Positions 1 to 11,700 of a stretch of 64,000 nucleotides of DNA are shown here, piece by piece (position 1 is the stretch's first letter; every line of letters begins with the position of its first letter). Source of the stretch: Stomoxys calcitrans (taxonomy: Eukaryota > Arthropoda > Insecta > Diptera > Muscidae). Position numbers and translations under genes: made by a program. The notes under the pieces were generated by a model. That model was not told where the DNA came from, ran no database searches, and saw only the letters and a list, made by a program, of their open reading frames with translations. The stretch covers positions 207,270,435 to 207,334,434 of the forward strand of contig NC_081553.1 of the NCBI RefSeq assembly GCF_963082655.1. Reading direction: 5' to 3'.

Positions 1-33
1 GATTTCGACCAAACTCTACAGATATTTTGGCAG

Positions 34-2561
34 TCATCGAGGAAAGCGTTGTAAAAAAATTTGGGAAAATTGGTCAACAAATATGCTTGCATTAGCTCTA
101 TGAGGGAAAATCGGGCAATATATATATTTATATATATGAAATATATATCTAAATCTGAACCGATTGATGATTTTCTCCATCAGAGCGTGTGCAGCTGTCT
201 CGCTCCGATGGATGCCTATCTCCTTGCCCTTAATCATGGGTCCTCCAGTAAATGGGCTTCTTGGGAGTGGGCGATGGTCTCCCTCGTCGGCTCCCTGTTC
301 TTTAGGTTGCATTGCGTTTCCGGTCACTCCACTGCCATATACTCCAATATTATGATCTTTGCCTATCCTAGTCTTCCGAATCCTGAGAGATTCGTTGATG
401 GTTCCATCGTCGGTTCCCGGCTGTATTGAGTCTCCCATCCCTGCACTGGCGGATGTTTCAATATTAGGATCTTTGCCTATCCTAGTCTTCCAATTCATGG
501 GTAAATGGTCTTCTTGGGAGTGGGCGATGGTCTCATCGTCCATTCCCTGTTCGTTAGGCTGCATTGAGTTTCTTATCACCGCACTGCCTGGTGTTTCAAT
601 GCTGGGATCTTTGCCTATCCTAGTCTTCCACAGCTTGAAGTTGGTGATGATTCGATCGTCAGGTCCTGGTTTGTTAGACTGTATTGAGTCTCCCATCCCT
701 GCAATGCCTGATGTTCCAACATTAGGAACTTTGCTTATCATAGTCTTCCCAATATAGAGAAAGTCGGAGATGATCTTGCCTTCGGCCCCCTGTTCGTAAG
801 GGGGTATTGAGTTACCTGCCACTGCACGGCTTAATGTCTCAATATGAGGATCTTTGCCTATCCTAGTCTTTCTCTTCTTGAAAAAGACAACATTGTCCCC
901 GTAGAACGCTACGCCTTTAATCTTAGCCAAATGTACGGGGCTTGATTAATGTCCACCACAAGGAGAGTTCCTTCCTCCTTCTCCTCCCATTTCTTCGCGA
1001 CCAAACATAGCCATTGATTGTGTAAGTATCCCAAAATTCGTTCCGTCGCGAATTTGCTGCCCCATCGTTTGGTGAAAACCGTCGCCTTTGTGAGCTGGGG
1101 TATGTCCATCTTTCTCACCAGGTCGAGCTTTGTACCACAGGGATTATGGATACTTCCGACCAGCTTATAAGGATATATCCTATCCTAGTCTTACCAATCT
1201 TGAAAATGACGGCCTTGGTCCCGTAGTACGCCATGCCAAACTTGTCACGGAGACTTGATCAATGCCCACCACAAGGAGAGTTCCTTCCTCCTGCTCCTCC
1301 CTGTGGTAGACCCACCATTTCTCCACGAGCAAATCTTGGTTTTGTTTGTTTAAGACTTCCATTATTTGTGAGCTGGCCGCCCAGGGTGTGTGGATACTTC
1401 CAACGAGCTTTTTGACGGTGTCAATACATTCTGCTGATGCAAAGCGGAGTGCAAAGATGTCCCCTCCATATTTGGAGCTCATCATTTTGTTATGGGTGGA
1501 CCCTCTTTAGACTTCCACACATGTTCGAAAATCCGCTCTTTAACCAGGTCCTCCACTTGAGACTGATGATCTGGTGTAATCCTACCTAATACACTGCCCA
1601 TATCAATGTCTGCATAAGTAAGCTCATCTCTGTTGTGGTTCCTTGCCACTCTGGCGTAAGAGGGCGGCTCCTTGCCTTTTTCAGCGACCATATTCATCTT
1701 CCGTGATGGCTGTGGCGTCCTTTTGGTAGTCAGCGTCCTCCATGAAGACCCAGGGGCCATGCGCGCTTTCTTCGTTTTTGTTTTGGCTTTATCTCCTTTT
1801 ATATCTATCTGGAGCCTTCATTGCGGGAGTGCTGGCTTGGCCTTCCCAGAGTATTTGAATTTGGGGAGCTATTTTTTCAGTGTTTTAGCAGTGTTATGCT
1901 CTTCGGGAGATCTGACTTTCTTTCCAGCTTCAGTAGAAGTGCTTTATCAATCAAGTTATTAATACATTCCGCTGACGCAAAGTGCAGCCTTAAGATGTTT
2001 CCTCTATACTCGCAGCTCATAATCCGTATGTGTGGACCACCTTCAGATTTCAACACATGATCGAAAGCCCGTTCGTTTACCACTTGTCTCCATTGCGGGA
2101 GGACTAGCTTGGTCTTCCAGAGTACTTGGAAGAGGGGAACTGATTTTCTTCTCTGGGTTTAAGCAGTGTTATGCTCTTCGGGAGATCTGATTCTCTTTCC
2201 AGCTGCCAGTGCATACCCCTCAGCATCCTTCGTCGTGGCCCCGATTGCTTTCTCGGTCTACTTCCGAGCTTAGCAATGTCGTCATCCTGCTGCCCTCATC
2301 TTTCGATTCGGCTCCGATAAATGTTTCATTGACACTGTCTGATTCTGAATCGGAAACATCACCTTTACTTATAGGCTGAGGACGAACTGCGCATCCCTTT
2401 GATTTATCCGTCTCTTCCTCATTTATTAGTATGACGAATGGTTGTGCGCCTGAAGCATTACTGTCGACTAAAGGTGCCAAGGCACCCAGACCTATAGGAG
2501 GGGCGGACAATAAGATACGGTCTGATTCCACCAATGCAGCTATTGGATCTTCGGAGTCCAT
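34..2561 (-). pseudogene. LINE (non-LTR retrotransposon) ORF1, degenerate, with internal duplications
   Basis: Read on the minus strand, the coding remnant starts near 2561 with an acidic, Ser-rich N-terminal part (MDSEDPIAALVES...). It continues through segments rich in EGTLLVVGIDQ and LRFASAEC motifs, which resemble the DUF4780 domain often found in ORF1 of insect LINEs. It ends in a 298-residue open stretch (930-34) made of tandem units of roughly 40 residues containing KTRIGKDPNIET and GDSIQ. The DUF-like portion appears twice, at about 940-1550 and about 1820-2085, and a block near 1822-1915 recurs at 2088-2195, so the middle is duplicated. Frameshifts join the parts. The same KTRIGKDPNI unit lies just upstream of a LINE endonuclease at 60.7 kb on the plus strand, which ties this ORF to that family. 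It is probably a nucleic-acid-binding gag-like protein, dead here. The DUF4780 name is from memory of the family. Confidence 0.6.
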
Positions 2562-2854
2562 TTTGAGCCTACTTCTGAAAGGCTTTTAAATTTTTGCGTA
2601 ATAGGTAATACTTCGAGATACAGATATTTTTCTTTGACGAGTGAAATGAAAAACACGTTCGCTCCACAAATGGTAACTCTAGAGGCTTTCCATTAAATAT
2701 CATTATGTTTAAGCTTCAAACGGACAGCACTGATTGATGTGAGAGAAGTATCACTTTTCCTGCCAGTCTTTTTTGAAATATGCATCTCTGAAAATGTTTT
2801 CAAATATTTTGTGAACTGTTTATGCATTGGCTGGTGGAGCAATATAAATACAAT

Positions 2855-2926
2855 GGGCTCAACCGGGATTTGAACCCGGGACCTCTCGCACCCAAAGCGA
2901 GAATCATACCCCTAGACCATTGAGCC
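2855..2926 (-). tRNA. tRNA-Pro (anticodon TGG)
   Basis: 72 nt fold into a full cloverleaf on the minus strand. The acceptor is GGCTCAA/TTGAGCC with discriminator C, the anticodon loop is TTTGGGT, and the T arm carries GGTTCAAATCC. It is identical in sequence to the Pro copies at 3106 and 7147. No clear T run follows directly on the minus strand, unlike the other two copies. Confidence 0.95.
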
Positions 2927-3105
2927 ACCTGGCAACCCTTTTCTTAAGAATGCATACAAATTCAATTATTAATTAATTTTAATTAAATTAAATACTACAC
3001 TGCAAAAATATTACGTAAACTTTTTAACATATAAAATTACGTTACGATTTTGTATCTTACGAATTTCATTTACGACCTTCTTCTGAGCACACAATAAAAA
3101 ACAAT

Positions 3106-3177
3106 GGGCTCAACCGGGATTTGAACCCGGGACCTCTCGCACCCAAAGCGAGAATCATACCCCTAGACCATTGAGCC
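3106..3177 (-). tRNA. tRNA-Pro (anticodon TGG)
   Basis: This has the same 72-nt cloverleaf as the copy at 2855, with the TGG anticodon and intact A and B boxes. A run of A on the plus strand just below 3106 gives a T-run RNA polymerase III terminator on the minus strand. It is the second member of a Pro/Pro/Ala cluster. Confidence 0.96.
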
Positions 3178-3184
3178 GCATGGC

Positions 3185-3611
3185 AACCCTTTCTCTGTTT
3201 TAATAAATATTTTTTTATTGTTTATTTTATTATTAAAATTAACAACTTGTTTTAAGTGATTAGAAATGTTTTTAAGTTCAGTTCAAGTGCTTATATCCGT
3301 TATAAAATATTGATAAGACAACAGTGTGTTTCATAACTGGAGAAGTATCTTTTCTTCTATTAGTTCTTCATGTGAAGACCTAAACTCCGGTAAAAAGTCT
3401 AAGTGAAGAAAGACACATCGAAACTAGATTTTTGAATCGTATAGAGGTTAATGACGAAATTAATCAAGGAATTCATGAATATAAATTAATATCTAACATT
3501 TCAAAATCAGATTGGCCATAAGTTGTCGTTTAGTCAAGTAAACATTGGCTCAAGATTTGAGATAATTTGTATGCCAGTGTGATTTCAATTTGGATCGCAA
3601 ATGACTCACAT
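3185..3611. other. Spacer between tRNA genes
   Basis: AT-rich unique-looking sequence. I see no gene or recognisable repeat here. Confidence 0.5.
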
Positions 3612-3684
3612 GGGGATGTAGCTCAGATGGTAGAGCGCTCGCTTAGCATGTGAGAGGTACGGGGATCGATGCCCCGCATCTCCA
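3612..3684 (+). tRNA. tRNA-Ala (anticodon AGC)
   Basis: 73 nt form a cloverleaf. The acceptor GGGGATG pairs with CATCTCC, the anticodon loop is TTAGCAT, the T arm contains GGGGATCGATGCCCC and the discriminator is A. A TTTTT terminator follows within 10 nt. It is identical to the copies at 6707, 7432 and 58413 (reverse). Confidence 0.96.
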
Positions 3685-4097
3685 ACGAAAGTTTTTGTAA
3701 CCTAACCTAACTAGTTTTTATGACTTTTTGGAATTTTTATTCGTATTTTTTTAAGAGGAAATACGAGGTCTGATCGAAAAATAACCATCATTTTAAAAAT
3801 TTTCAGGATAATATATAGTAGCCACATTGCCACCTGTCTTTTGGAAAAAAAACGCCGTTTAATGAGAACGCAAAATACTTGGGTGTTATTGTAAATTTTG
3901 CCCAAGGAACAATGCTAGACTGAAAATTAAAATCCAACATTTTGAAATGGGCCAATAAGGTAACTACTGCTCTATACACCAGCAAGAGGATTATTGCCAA
4001 TCGTTGGAAATTTAAGAGATATTAGTAGATTATTGCGCTGGCTAAATGTTGCAGTTACCGGAACCATAATGCCATATGGCGCTGTGGACTGGTGGAC

Positions 4098-5201
4098 GGG
4101 TGATTTTTAGTAATCTTTTTGGCAACACTGGTTTAAAAGCTCACGCACGATTCGCGTTTCGTTTCACTATCAAACAGTGAAGCGTCTTACAAACGAACAA
4201 CGCAGGCATATTGTTGAATTTTATTATCAAAATGCGTGCTCTGTTAAGAAAGTTCATCGCGTGCTTCTTATGTTCAGCTACGCAGCTCATTTTTGGCTCA
4301 ATGGGTGCATAAATAAGCAGAATTATCGATTTTGGAGTGAAAATCAGCCAGAAGCATTGCAAGAGCTACCAATTGGGTTGCCCAAAAAGTAATTGCGGAT
4401 TTTTCATATAGTCGGCGTTGACAAATTTTTTCACAGCTTGTGACTCTGTAATTGCATTCTTTCTTCTGTCAGTTATCAGCTGTTACTTTTAGCTTGCTTT
4501 AGAAAAAAAGTGTAAAAAAAGTATATTTGATTAAAGTTCATTCTAAGTTGTATTAAAAATGCATTTACTTTCTTTTAAAAAATCCGCAATTTCTTTTTGG
4601 GCAATCCAATATAAAAAGTCACAGTTTGGTGCGGTTTATGGGCTGATGCCATCATTGGACCGTACTTCTTCAAAGATGATGCGAATCGTAACGTAACTGT
4701 GAATGGTGAGCGCTATCATGAGATGATATCCAACGTTTTTTTCCCCAAATTGCAGGAGCTTGACTTGCATGACATATGCTTTCAACAAGACGGTGTCACA
4801 TGCCACACAGCACTCGTAACTATGGATTTATTAAGAGGCGAGTTCGGTGAACATTTTATTTCACGTTCAGGACCGGTCAATTGGCCGCCTAGATCGTGCG
4901 ATTTAACGCCTTTAGACTATTTTTTGTGGGGCTATGTTAAAGCTCATGTCTATACAGACAAGCCCGCTTCAATTGACGCATTGGAAGACAACATTGAAGC
5001 ATTTATTCGTGAGATACCGGCCGAAATGCTGGAAAGAGTATGCTAAAATTGGACTAAGCAGATCAACCATTTGAGGAGCAGTCACGGTAAACATTTGTAT
5101 GGAATAATCTTCAAACATTAAATGATATTGACCATACTATCGATTCAAATGAATATTTCATGTATTTTTTGAACTTTCCTACAGGTCATTAAAAATCACC
5201 C
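4098..5201 (+). mobile_element. DD41D (rosa-type) mariner element, broken, split by a MITE
   Basis: The ends carry the inverted motif GGGTGATTTTTA (4098) and TAAAAATCACCC (to 5201). Inside, the plus strand encodes a transposase in pieces. The N-terminal part (MKRLTNEQRRHIVEFYYQN) starts at 4177. A deletion then brings in AAHFWLNG, followed by a MITE insertion at 4373-4609. After the MITE the frame runs through KVTVWCGLW, GPYFFKDD and MNGERYH to CFQQDGVTCHTA and PPRSCDLTPLDYFLWG, ending at 5046. The two later catalytic Asp residues are 41 residues apart, as in the rosa/DD41D group of Tc1/mariner transposases. The first Asp, expected in SDEAHF, is replaced (SYAAHF). With the deletion and MITE insertion this copy cannot make active enzyme. 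Confidence 0.8.
4373..4609 (+). mobile_element. Mariner MITE, copy 1 (inside rosa-type transposase)
   Basis: A 237-bp non-coding element with terminal inverted repeats TTGGGTTGCCCAAAAAGTAA / TTGGATTGCCCAAAAAGAAA. It interrupts the transposase reading frame between ELP and KVTVWCGL, so it is younger than its host element. Its ends match the larger D34D mariner at 54995. Confidence 0.92.
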
Positions 5202-5205
5202 ATTG

Positions 5206-5985
5206 TATCTTTCATCCGATGTAGGCTTTTAATCGTTACAAAATTTTGAGTGAGCTGTTTCATTTAACCTCCCAGCATGTGTGCAAAGTTTCATCAAGAT
5301 CGGTTCAGATTTGAATATAGCTCCCACATTTGTGGTCCGATCTTTAGAAAATTTAGCGTTAGGTGCTTCATTTGACGTTTTAGCATGTGTGCAAAATTTT
5401 ATCAAAATCAATTAAATTTAAGATATAGCCCCCATATATATCTTTCATCCGATATGAACTTTTGAGGCTGTAGAAGCTACAATTTTGGTCCTATCGTGAC
5501 AAAATTTAGCGTGAGGTGTTTTATTCGACATCCCAAAATCGGTTTAGATTTATATATAGTTCTCATATATATCTTTCATCCGATATAGTCTTTTGAGGAT
5601 GTAGAAGCCACAATTTTGTTCTAATCTTTACAATATTTTGCGTGAGGTGTTTCATTTGTTGTCACAACATGTGTTCAAAGTTTCATAAATATCGGTCCAG
5701 ATTTAGATATAGCTCTCCTATGTATCTTTCATCCTATATAGCTTTTTATGGCTGTAGAAGCCACAACTTTGGTCCGATCTTTACAAAATTTAGCATGGGG
5801 TCTTTTATTTGACGTCCCAACATGTATGGAAAATTTAATAAAAATCGGTTCAGATATAGATATAGCTCCCATCGACCATCGGGTATGGCCTTTTAAGGCT
5901 ATAGTAGCCACAATTCGTAAGAAAATCTCTTGCAAGGTTCAATTCGATTCAATTCGAAAGTAGTACGTACACTCGGTGGTGTAGG
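5206..5985. repeat. Tandem array of about 130-230-bp units
   Basis: Units are anchored by the phrase TCTTTCATCCGATAT near 5211, 5441, 5573 and 5724, each followed by variants of AGAAGCCACAATTTTGGTCC and CAACATGTGTGCAAA. There is no coding sequence; open frames here are by-products of the repeat. Confidence 0.75.
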
Positions 5986-6693
5986 GTGGTATATAGTAGG
6001 CTCGGCACGACTTTTGCTTTTCCTTACTAGTTGTCATTCTGTTTGTAACACCTCGAAATATGCGTCTGAGACCCCATAAAGTATATATATTCTTGATCGT
6101 CATGTCATTTTAAGTCGATCTAGCCATGTCCGTCCGTCTGTCTGCCAAAAGCACGCTAATTCGCAAAGGAGTAAAGCTAGCCGCTTGAAATTTTGCACAA
6201 ATACTTTTTATTAGTGCAGGTCGGTTGGGATTGTAAATGGGCCAAATCGGTCCATGTTTTGATATAGCTGCCATATAAACCGATTTTGGGTCTTGATTTC
6301 TTGAGCCTCAAGAGGGCGCAGTTCTTATCAGATTTGAAAGAAATTTTGTACAACGGATTCTCTCACGACTTTCAACATACTTGTCCAATATGGTCTGAAT
6401 CGATCAATAGCTTGGTACAGCTCCCAAATAAACCTATCTCCCGATTTTGCTTTTGAGCCCCTACAAGGCGCAATTTTTTATTCGAATGAACTGAAATATT
6501 ACACAATGACTTCTACAATGTTCAGCATTCATTTCCGAATCGGACTATATATTAATATAGCTCCAATAGCAGTTCATATTTAATATTCTTTGCTTAAAAA
6601 GAGATACCGCGCATAGAACTCGACAAATGCGATCCATGGTGGAGGGTATATAAGATTCGGCCTGGCCGAACTTAGCACGCTCTTGCTTGTTTT
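5986..6693 (-). repeat. Hairpin-ended interspersed repeat, copy A
   Basis: It starts near a GTGTAGGG boundary and runs through a microsatellite-like TCCGTCCGTCTGTCTG tract and ATATAGCTGCCATATAAACC units. It ends with the subterminal palindrome TTCGGCCTGGCCGAA followed by CTTAGCACGCTCTTGCTTG. It is non-coding. The same family occurs about a dozen times in the window. Confidence 0.8.
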
Positions 6694-6706
6694 CTTATTA
6701 TTATAT

Positions 6707-6779
6707 GGGGATGTAGCTCAGATGGTAGAGCGCTCGCTTAGCATGTGAGAGGTACGGGGATCGATGCCCCGCATCTCCA
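6707..6779 (+). tRNA. tRNA-Ala (anticodon AGC)
   Basis: 73-nt cloverleaf identical to that at 3612. A run of ten T starts about 8 nt downstream, a strong polymerase III terminator. It sits 14 bp after the end of repeat copy A. Confidence 0.96.
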
Positions 6780-7146
6780 AAATAAAGTTTTTTTTTTATT
6801 GTACTTATGTTATTATTTAAAAAAAATGCTACCAGATACAAATGAGCCGCATCATAAAACACAACCAAACTGTATCACAGTAAGATCGATCGATCAATCT
6901 TTGTGACAGATTTGGCAACTGTGTAGCAATTTTTAAGTTTATACTGAGATTTCTTTAAATGGCTAGTTGTGTATCGTTTAAGTGACATGCTGCTTTCCAG
7001 ATAAGTTGCTCAACTATTATGGCATTACACAAACATTAGACCTTGACACCCCACATCTGATTACCCCTTTTAGCCCCCCTTTCACATTTATTCTCATAGA
7101 TGATCATAACACCACTATTATCTTAACACTGATACAAAAATATTCC

Positions 7147-7218
7147 GGGCTCAACCGGGATTTGAACCCGGGACCTCTCGCACCCAAAGCGAGAATCATA
7201 CCCCTAGACCATTGAGCC
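7147..7218 (-). tRNA. tRNA-Pro (anticodon TGG)
   Basis: 72-nt cloverleaf identical to the Pro genes at 2855 and 3106. AAAAA on the plus strand just below 7147 supplies a terminator on the minus strand. Confidence 0.96.
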
Positions 7219-7431
7219 GCCTGCAATAACGGTATTTTGATTAAAACACAAATCATAGCCTACAGAAATAAACTAGTTCTCCACACTGCAAACAAGCATT
7301 ATAAATAAATCAAACTGATTTATTTTTTTTATGGCTATTTTTTTCTCTTGGCCTTGTTAAAAACACAAGACATTGTGATAAGATCATGGCTATGTTGAAG
7401 AAAACCCTCTTTAGACCAAGTACCGCTATCA

Positions 7432-7504
7432 GGGGATGTAGCTCAGATGGTAGAGCGCTCGCTTAGCATGTGAGAGGTACGGGGATCGATGCCCCGCATC
7501 TCCA
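7432..7504 (+). tRNA. tRNA-Ala (anticodon AGC)
   Basis: 73-nt cloverleaf identical to the other Ala genes here. A TTTT run follows about 10 nt downstream. It is the last member of the 2.8-7.5 kb Pro/Ala cluster. Confidence 0.96.
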
Positions 7505-8391
7505 AGATCAAATATTTTAATTTATTAAATAAATTAAATATTTTTAACATTGTCCATTTCCTTCAACCATATACTTAAAAAATATCTCCTTTAAATCCTT
7601 TAACGTCATTTCCCTTCTTTTGGGTCATGAATTATGTGGTTGGCTGTAAACACACCCATAGGTGAGGTGAGAAAAATCAGATACCAAAAAACAAACCACC
7701 TGGATTGAAAGAATGTTTAACATTCCCCGTTGTTTGTTGGCTGCTGTTTCCTTCTTTGTGGGCGTTTTTTGCTTCACCCGCATTGTTGCTGTGTTATGTC
7801 GTTGTCTTAGTCGTCGTTGACATCCTTCCGGTATTTTAGTGCGAAAAAACGTGCCAATAAATTTTTGCACGTTTCACTTTGGTATTCTTGCTGGAGAATG
7901 GTGCTTCGTAGCATAATTTAAAAAACGTACGCAAAGTGTCACAATGATAATAATGAGGCATAAAGATATGGGCCCTAAATACATACATACGCAAATACTA
8001 TATGATGTTTTGGGCCCAAGGTGTAGTTGGTACCAGACCTCTTTTGGGAGTTTTGTCTGAGGTGATTGCAGCCATAGCAGTTGAAATCTTGAAAAATGAT
8101 TGGTACATTAAACAAAGAGGACCATCATAAATTTTAAACCAAAAATGAACGCATAATAAACGTGATTTGCATACATTTTCGTGTTGGTAAGCGAATCATC
8201 AGACGCGTCTGCATATATTTAACATTAATTTGATTTATTTGTTTTCCTAAAAAAAAAACCATTGAATTAAACAACTGAAACAGAGGTGCCCTTAAATGAA
8301 AAAAAAACAGAGATTTCTTGTTGATGTAATCAATGCAACATAGTTTATTTAAAAGAGGGGACTTGGAATATTTTCAGATTCAGAGTAGTTT
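7505..8391. other. Intergenic, no gene seen
   Basis: AT-rich sequence without a supported gene. Short open frames (for example minus 7870-7625) lack recognisable domains. Confidence 0.5.
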
Positions 8392-9490
8392 TTTATACCC
8401 ACCACCATAGGATGGGGGTATATTAATGTTGTCATTTCATTTGTAACACCTTGAAATATTGATCTGCGACCCCATTCTGAGTCGATATAGCCATGACCGT
8501 CTGTCTGTCGAAATCACGGTAGCGGTCGAACGTATAAAGCTAGCCGCTTGAAATTTTGCACAGATACTTATTATTGGAGTAGTTCGTTGGGTATTGCAAA
8601 TCGGTTATATCGGTTTAGATTTGGATATAGCTTCCATATAAACCGATATCCCGATTTGACTCCTTGACCCCCTGGAAGCTAAAATTTTTGTCCTATTTGG
8701 CTGAAATTTGGGAAATAGTGTTATGTGACGACTTCCAATAACTGTGTTAAGTATGGTCCAAATCGGTCTATAACCGGACATAGTTCCCATATAAACCGAT
8801 CTCCCGATTTGACTTCTTGAGCCCTTACAAGCCGTAATTTTTGTCCGATTTGGCTGAAATTTTTAATATCGTGTTCCATTTACATTTCCAACATAACCTG
8901 ATATAGCTCTCATATAAACCGATCTCCCGATTTGACTTCTTGAGTCCTAACAAGCAGCCATTTTTGTCCGATTTGGCTGAAATTTTTTAAAATCGTGGTA
9001 TGTTTACATTTCCAACAATTGTGCCATGTACGGTTCAAATAGGTATATAACCTGATATAGCTCTCATATAAACCGATCTCCCGATTTGACTTCTTGAGGC
9101 TTTACAAGCCGCAATTTTTGTCCGATTTGGCTGAAATTTTTAATATAATGCTCCATTTATATTTCCAACAACTGTGGCAAGTACAGTGCGAATCGGTCTA
9201 TAACCTGTTATAGCTCCCATTAAACCGATCTCCCGATTTGACTTCTTCAGCCCCTGAAAGCCACAATTTTTGTTCGATTTGGCTGAAATGTTGCATGTGG
9301 TGTTCTGTTACGACTTCCAACATCTGTGCCGAATACGGTCCAAATCAGTCTATAACCTGATATAGCTCCCATTTAAACCGGCCTCTCGGTTATCCTATGA
9401 ACTTCAACTAAATTTAGTTTGTTTAAATTTTCAGCAGAATCCATGGTGGGAGGGTTCCTAAGATTTTGTCCGGCCTTTTACTCGTTTAGC
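8392..9490 (-). repeat. Hairpin-ended interspersed repeat, copy B, with internal array of about 150 bp
   Basis: It opens with TATACCCACCACCATAGGAT and GGGGGTATA, which can pair. It continues with a CCGTCTGTCTGTCG tract, then repeats a block of about 150 bp containing AACCGATCTCCCGATTTGAC and GTCCGATTTGGCTGAAAT about six times. It ends near TTTGTCCGGCC, a decayed form of the family's terminal palindrome. Confidence 0.82.
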
Positions 9491-9714
9491 TAAAGTTTTA
9501 GATTTATGAATAGTTAGACAATGTCGAGGAAAGTATCAAATAATATTGCTTTATAAACTGACCCCAACATCCGCGAAATAATGTTTGCGGAATCAACTTG
9601 TGTCAGAACTACTTTGGTTTGCCAAGGAAAGTTAAAGGTAAATACTTTTTTTGACCAAGAAATATTCTTTTTTTCAAATTTGTTGTCTTTCAATTTGTAT
9701 ATCTTTTAGCTGAA

Positions 9715-10135
9715 TGGTCAGATGTGGACACTTTTAGCGGTATATGGTTCCGAGGCATGGGTACTTGGCAGTGCTTGGAGTGTTTGAGAGAAAGATTCTT
9801 CGTCAAATTTATGAACAAGTTTGCATTGATGAAGAGCATCAGCATCGTATGATCCACGAACTGTATGAGCTGTATGTCGACGTTAGGATAGTTAAACGCA
9901 TCAAAATACAACGGTTGCGTTGGCTAAGTCATGTTGTCAGAATAAATGAAGAAGCTGCAGCGAAGAAGTCTTTTGGAAGCGATCACGATGGTACATGCAA
10001 ACCGGGACGATCAAGAGCCATATGGAAAGATTAAGTGGTGAGAGACACCTCGAAACTTGGTGTCAGAGATTATAAAAGGAGCGCAGATAATGAGGCGCTG
10101 GAACGCTATTCTACGTTCGGCTGTTGGGACAAATG
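9715..10135 (+). pseudogene. LINE reverse transcriptase, C-terminal fragment
   Basis: The plus strand encodes VYGSEAW, then (after a frameshift near 9760) VFERKILRQIYE, HELYELY, RIVKRIKIQRLRWLSHVVR and further residues to a stop at 10034. This is the conserved region after the palm of RTE/CR1-like insect reverse transcriptases (the usual pattern is YGAEAW ... ERKVLRKI ... IQRLRWLGHV). Only the tail is present, with no RT catalytic motif, so it is a 5'-truncated dead copy. Related fragments sit at 17.6-18.0 kb (minus) and 48.55 kb (plus). Confidence 0.75.
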
Positions 10136-10466
10136 TTCTGTCATAGGCAATTAGAGTAAAGTAAGAATATTATTTTTGAGTGTGGTAGAAACCTCTACTT
10201 ATATGTGCCTTATAAGCAGGCACTTGGAAATTCTCCAACAATACTCGTGAAACTTGTGCTTCAGGCATCTTAGCTACTGCTGGTAGTCGGAAAAAGTCTG
10301 TACGATTCTTCTTTAGCGGAATCTTTTTTAGGCGGAGACATCGGGAATTATCAGAGACAGTTTGACGACCCTAGTCGTGTACTCGATTTCTGGTACAAGT
10401 ACATCCAAATTTTGCCTCACCATAATATAATCGTTATCAGGGATAAACCCAATTTGTCGTGTTTAG

Positions 10467-10758
10467 TAGAGATGTGCACGTGAGTGAATTTTCACTCACG
10501 CACGACTTTTTATGTCTACTCACGTTCACGAACGATCATGAGACAAACATTTTACTCACTCACGAGACACTCAGAAGAAATTCACGAGACACTCAAGACT
10601 CCCCAGACACTACGAGACTTACGAGAAAATCACGACTAACCGTTAAAAAATATCGAAAAAAACACATTTTAATTCAATCACGGTCACTCACGATCACGTT
10701 ATTGGATTCAAATATCACTCACGCGTCACACGACAAGTTACGTGCCTCTACACCTCTA
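10467..10758. mobile_element. hAT-like MITE rich in CACTCACGA motifs
   Basis: The ends TAGAGATGTGCACGTGAG and CACGTGCCTCTACACCTCTA (its reverse complement begins TAGAGGTGTAG) form imperfect inverted repeats. An 8-bp flank GTGTTTAG (10459-10466) matches ATGTCTAG (10759-10766) at 6 of 8 bases, the target duplication size of hAT elements. The interior is dense in CTCACGA/TCGTGAG variants. Open frames across it reflect this repetition, not a gene. Confidence 0.6.
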
Positions 10759-10769
10759 ATGTCTAGGTA

Positions 10770-11700
10770 TCAGCATTATGCCATTTGTTCGGAGTTCCCT
10801 CATGGTTTCACTACATTTCCACATGAAACTTAGACTACATCGTCCAAAATTTCACGTGCTTGAGCGCTGCTTACCTCATTGTCTCGAGCACAGTATCGGA
10901 GCCCAATCGACCTTGTTGGGAACGAAGATCCTATCGTTAACTGATGTCACTGCCAGGCAGTTTTCTTGGCCATCAGTCGTTTTCTGTCGTCTTAAAGTAT
11001 GCCAAGTTCCCTAAGCCTTTGTGCAAACTTGGCGGCACAGTTTGAAAACATGCATTAAAATGTCTGCACATTCTACAACACCTAAAATCCAGCCTCTGAT
11101 ATAGACCCAGGCAAGCCAATCTCCGAAGCTTCTCAAAACTCCCGAAAAAAAAATCGTGCTGAAACACAGCATCCGTCCAATCTTTTAAGTTGGGCGCAAA
11201 CTTGGTGGCTTAAGTCTTCTTTGTTCTTCCAATAGATCATTCTTGGGCCAACTCTACATTTCTTACCGAACATCTTCCTGCAGGAGTAGAATGCACACAG
11301 TGCCTTCGTATTCTTCTTCCAGGGCAGTTCCGAATCCACCACTACATAGTATACTGCATTTGTCAGACCTACTCGTATTATTCTATATGGTATTGTGAAA
11401 TGGTGGACGGCGCTTCACAAGTTCAACTAATGTTTAATATTCTGTTGCATTCAAAAGATGACTTGTTTGTGCACCACAGCCACACTGAGGATAACACCAT
11501 CTAATGTCTCTGGACATTTTGGGTAGACAAATTGCTGCGACCACTGCTGTGAGCCTAAGATTGTCTTCAGTCATGTGGCAGCTTCGGAAAATTTGTTATC
11601 CTTAAATAATATTTGATGTTCCAGACAGTGTGGATTACATATTGCCTGAGCCGATATTTGATAAAAAGTACTGATAGAATAGAGCTTCAATATTCTTGGT
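10770..11700. other. Unassigned, probably old transposon debris
   Basis: Degenerate frames occur on the minus strand (for example SVNDRIFVPNKVDWAP near 10.9 kb). I do not recognise the family. Confidence 0.35.

Noticed and set aside
10459..10833. 124-codon open frame rich in Thr/Arg/His
   Set aside because: It follows the CACTCACGA word repetition of the MITE and shows no domain.
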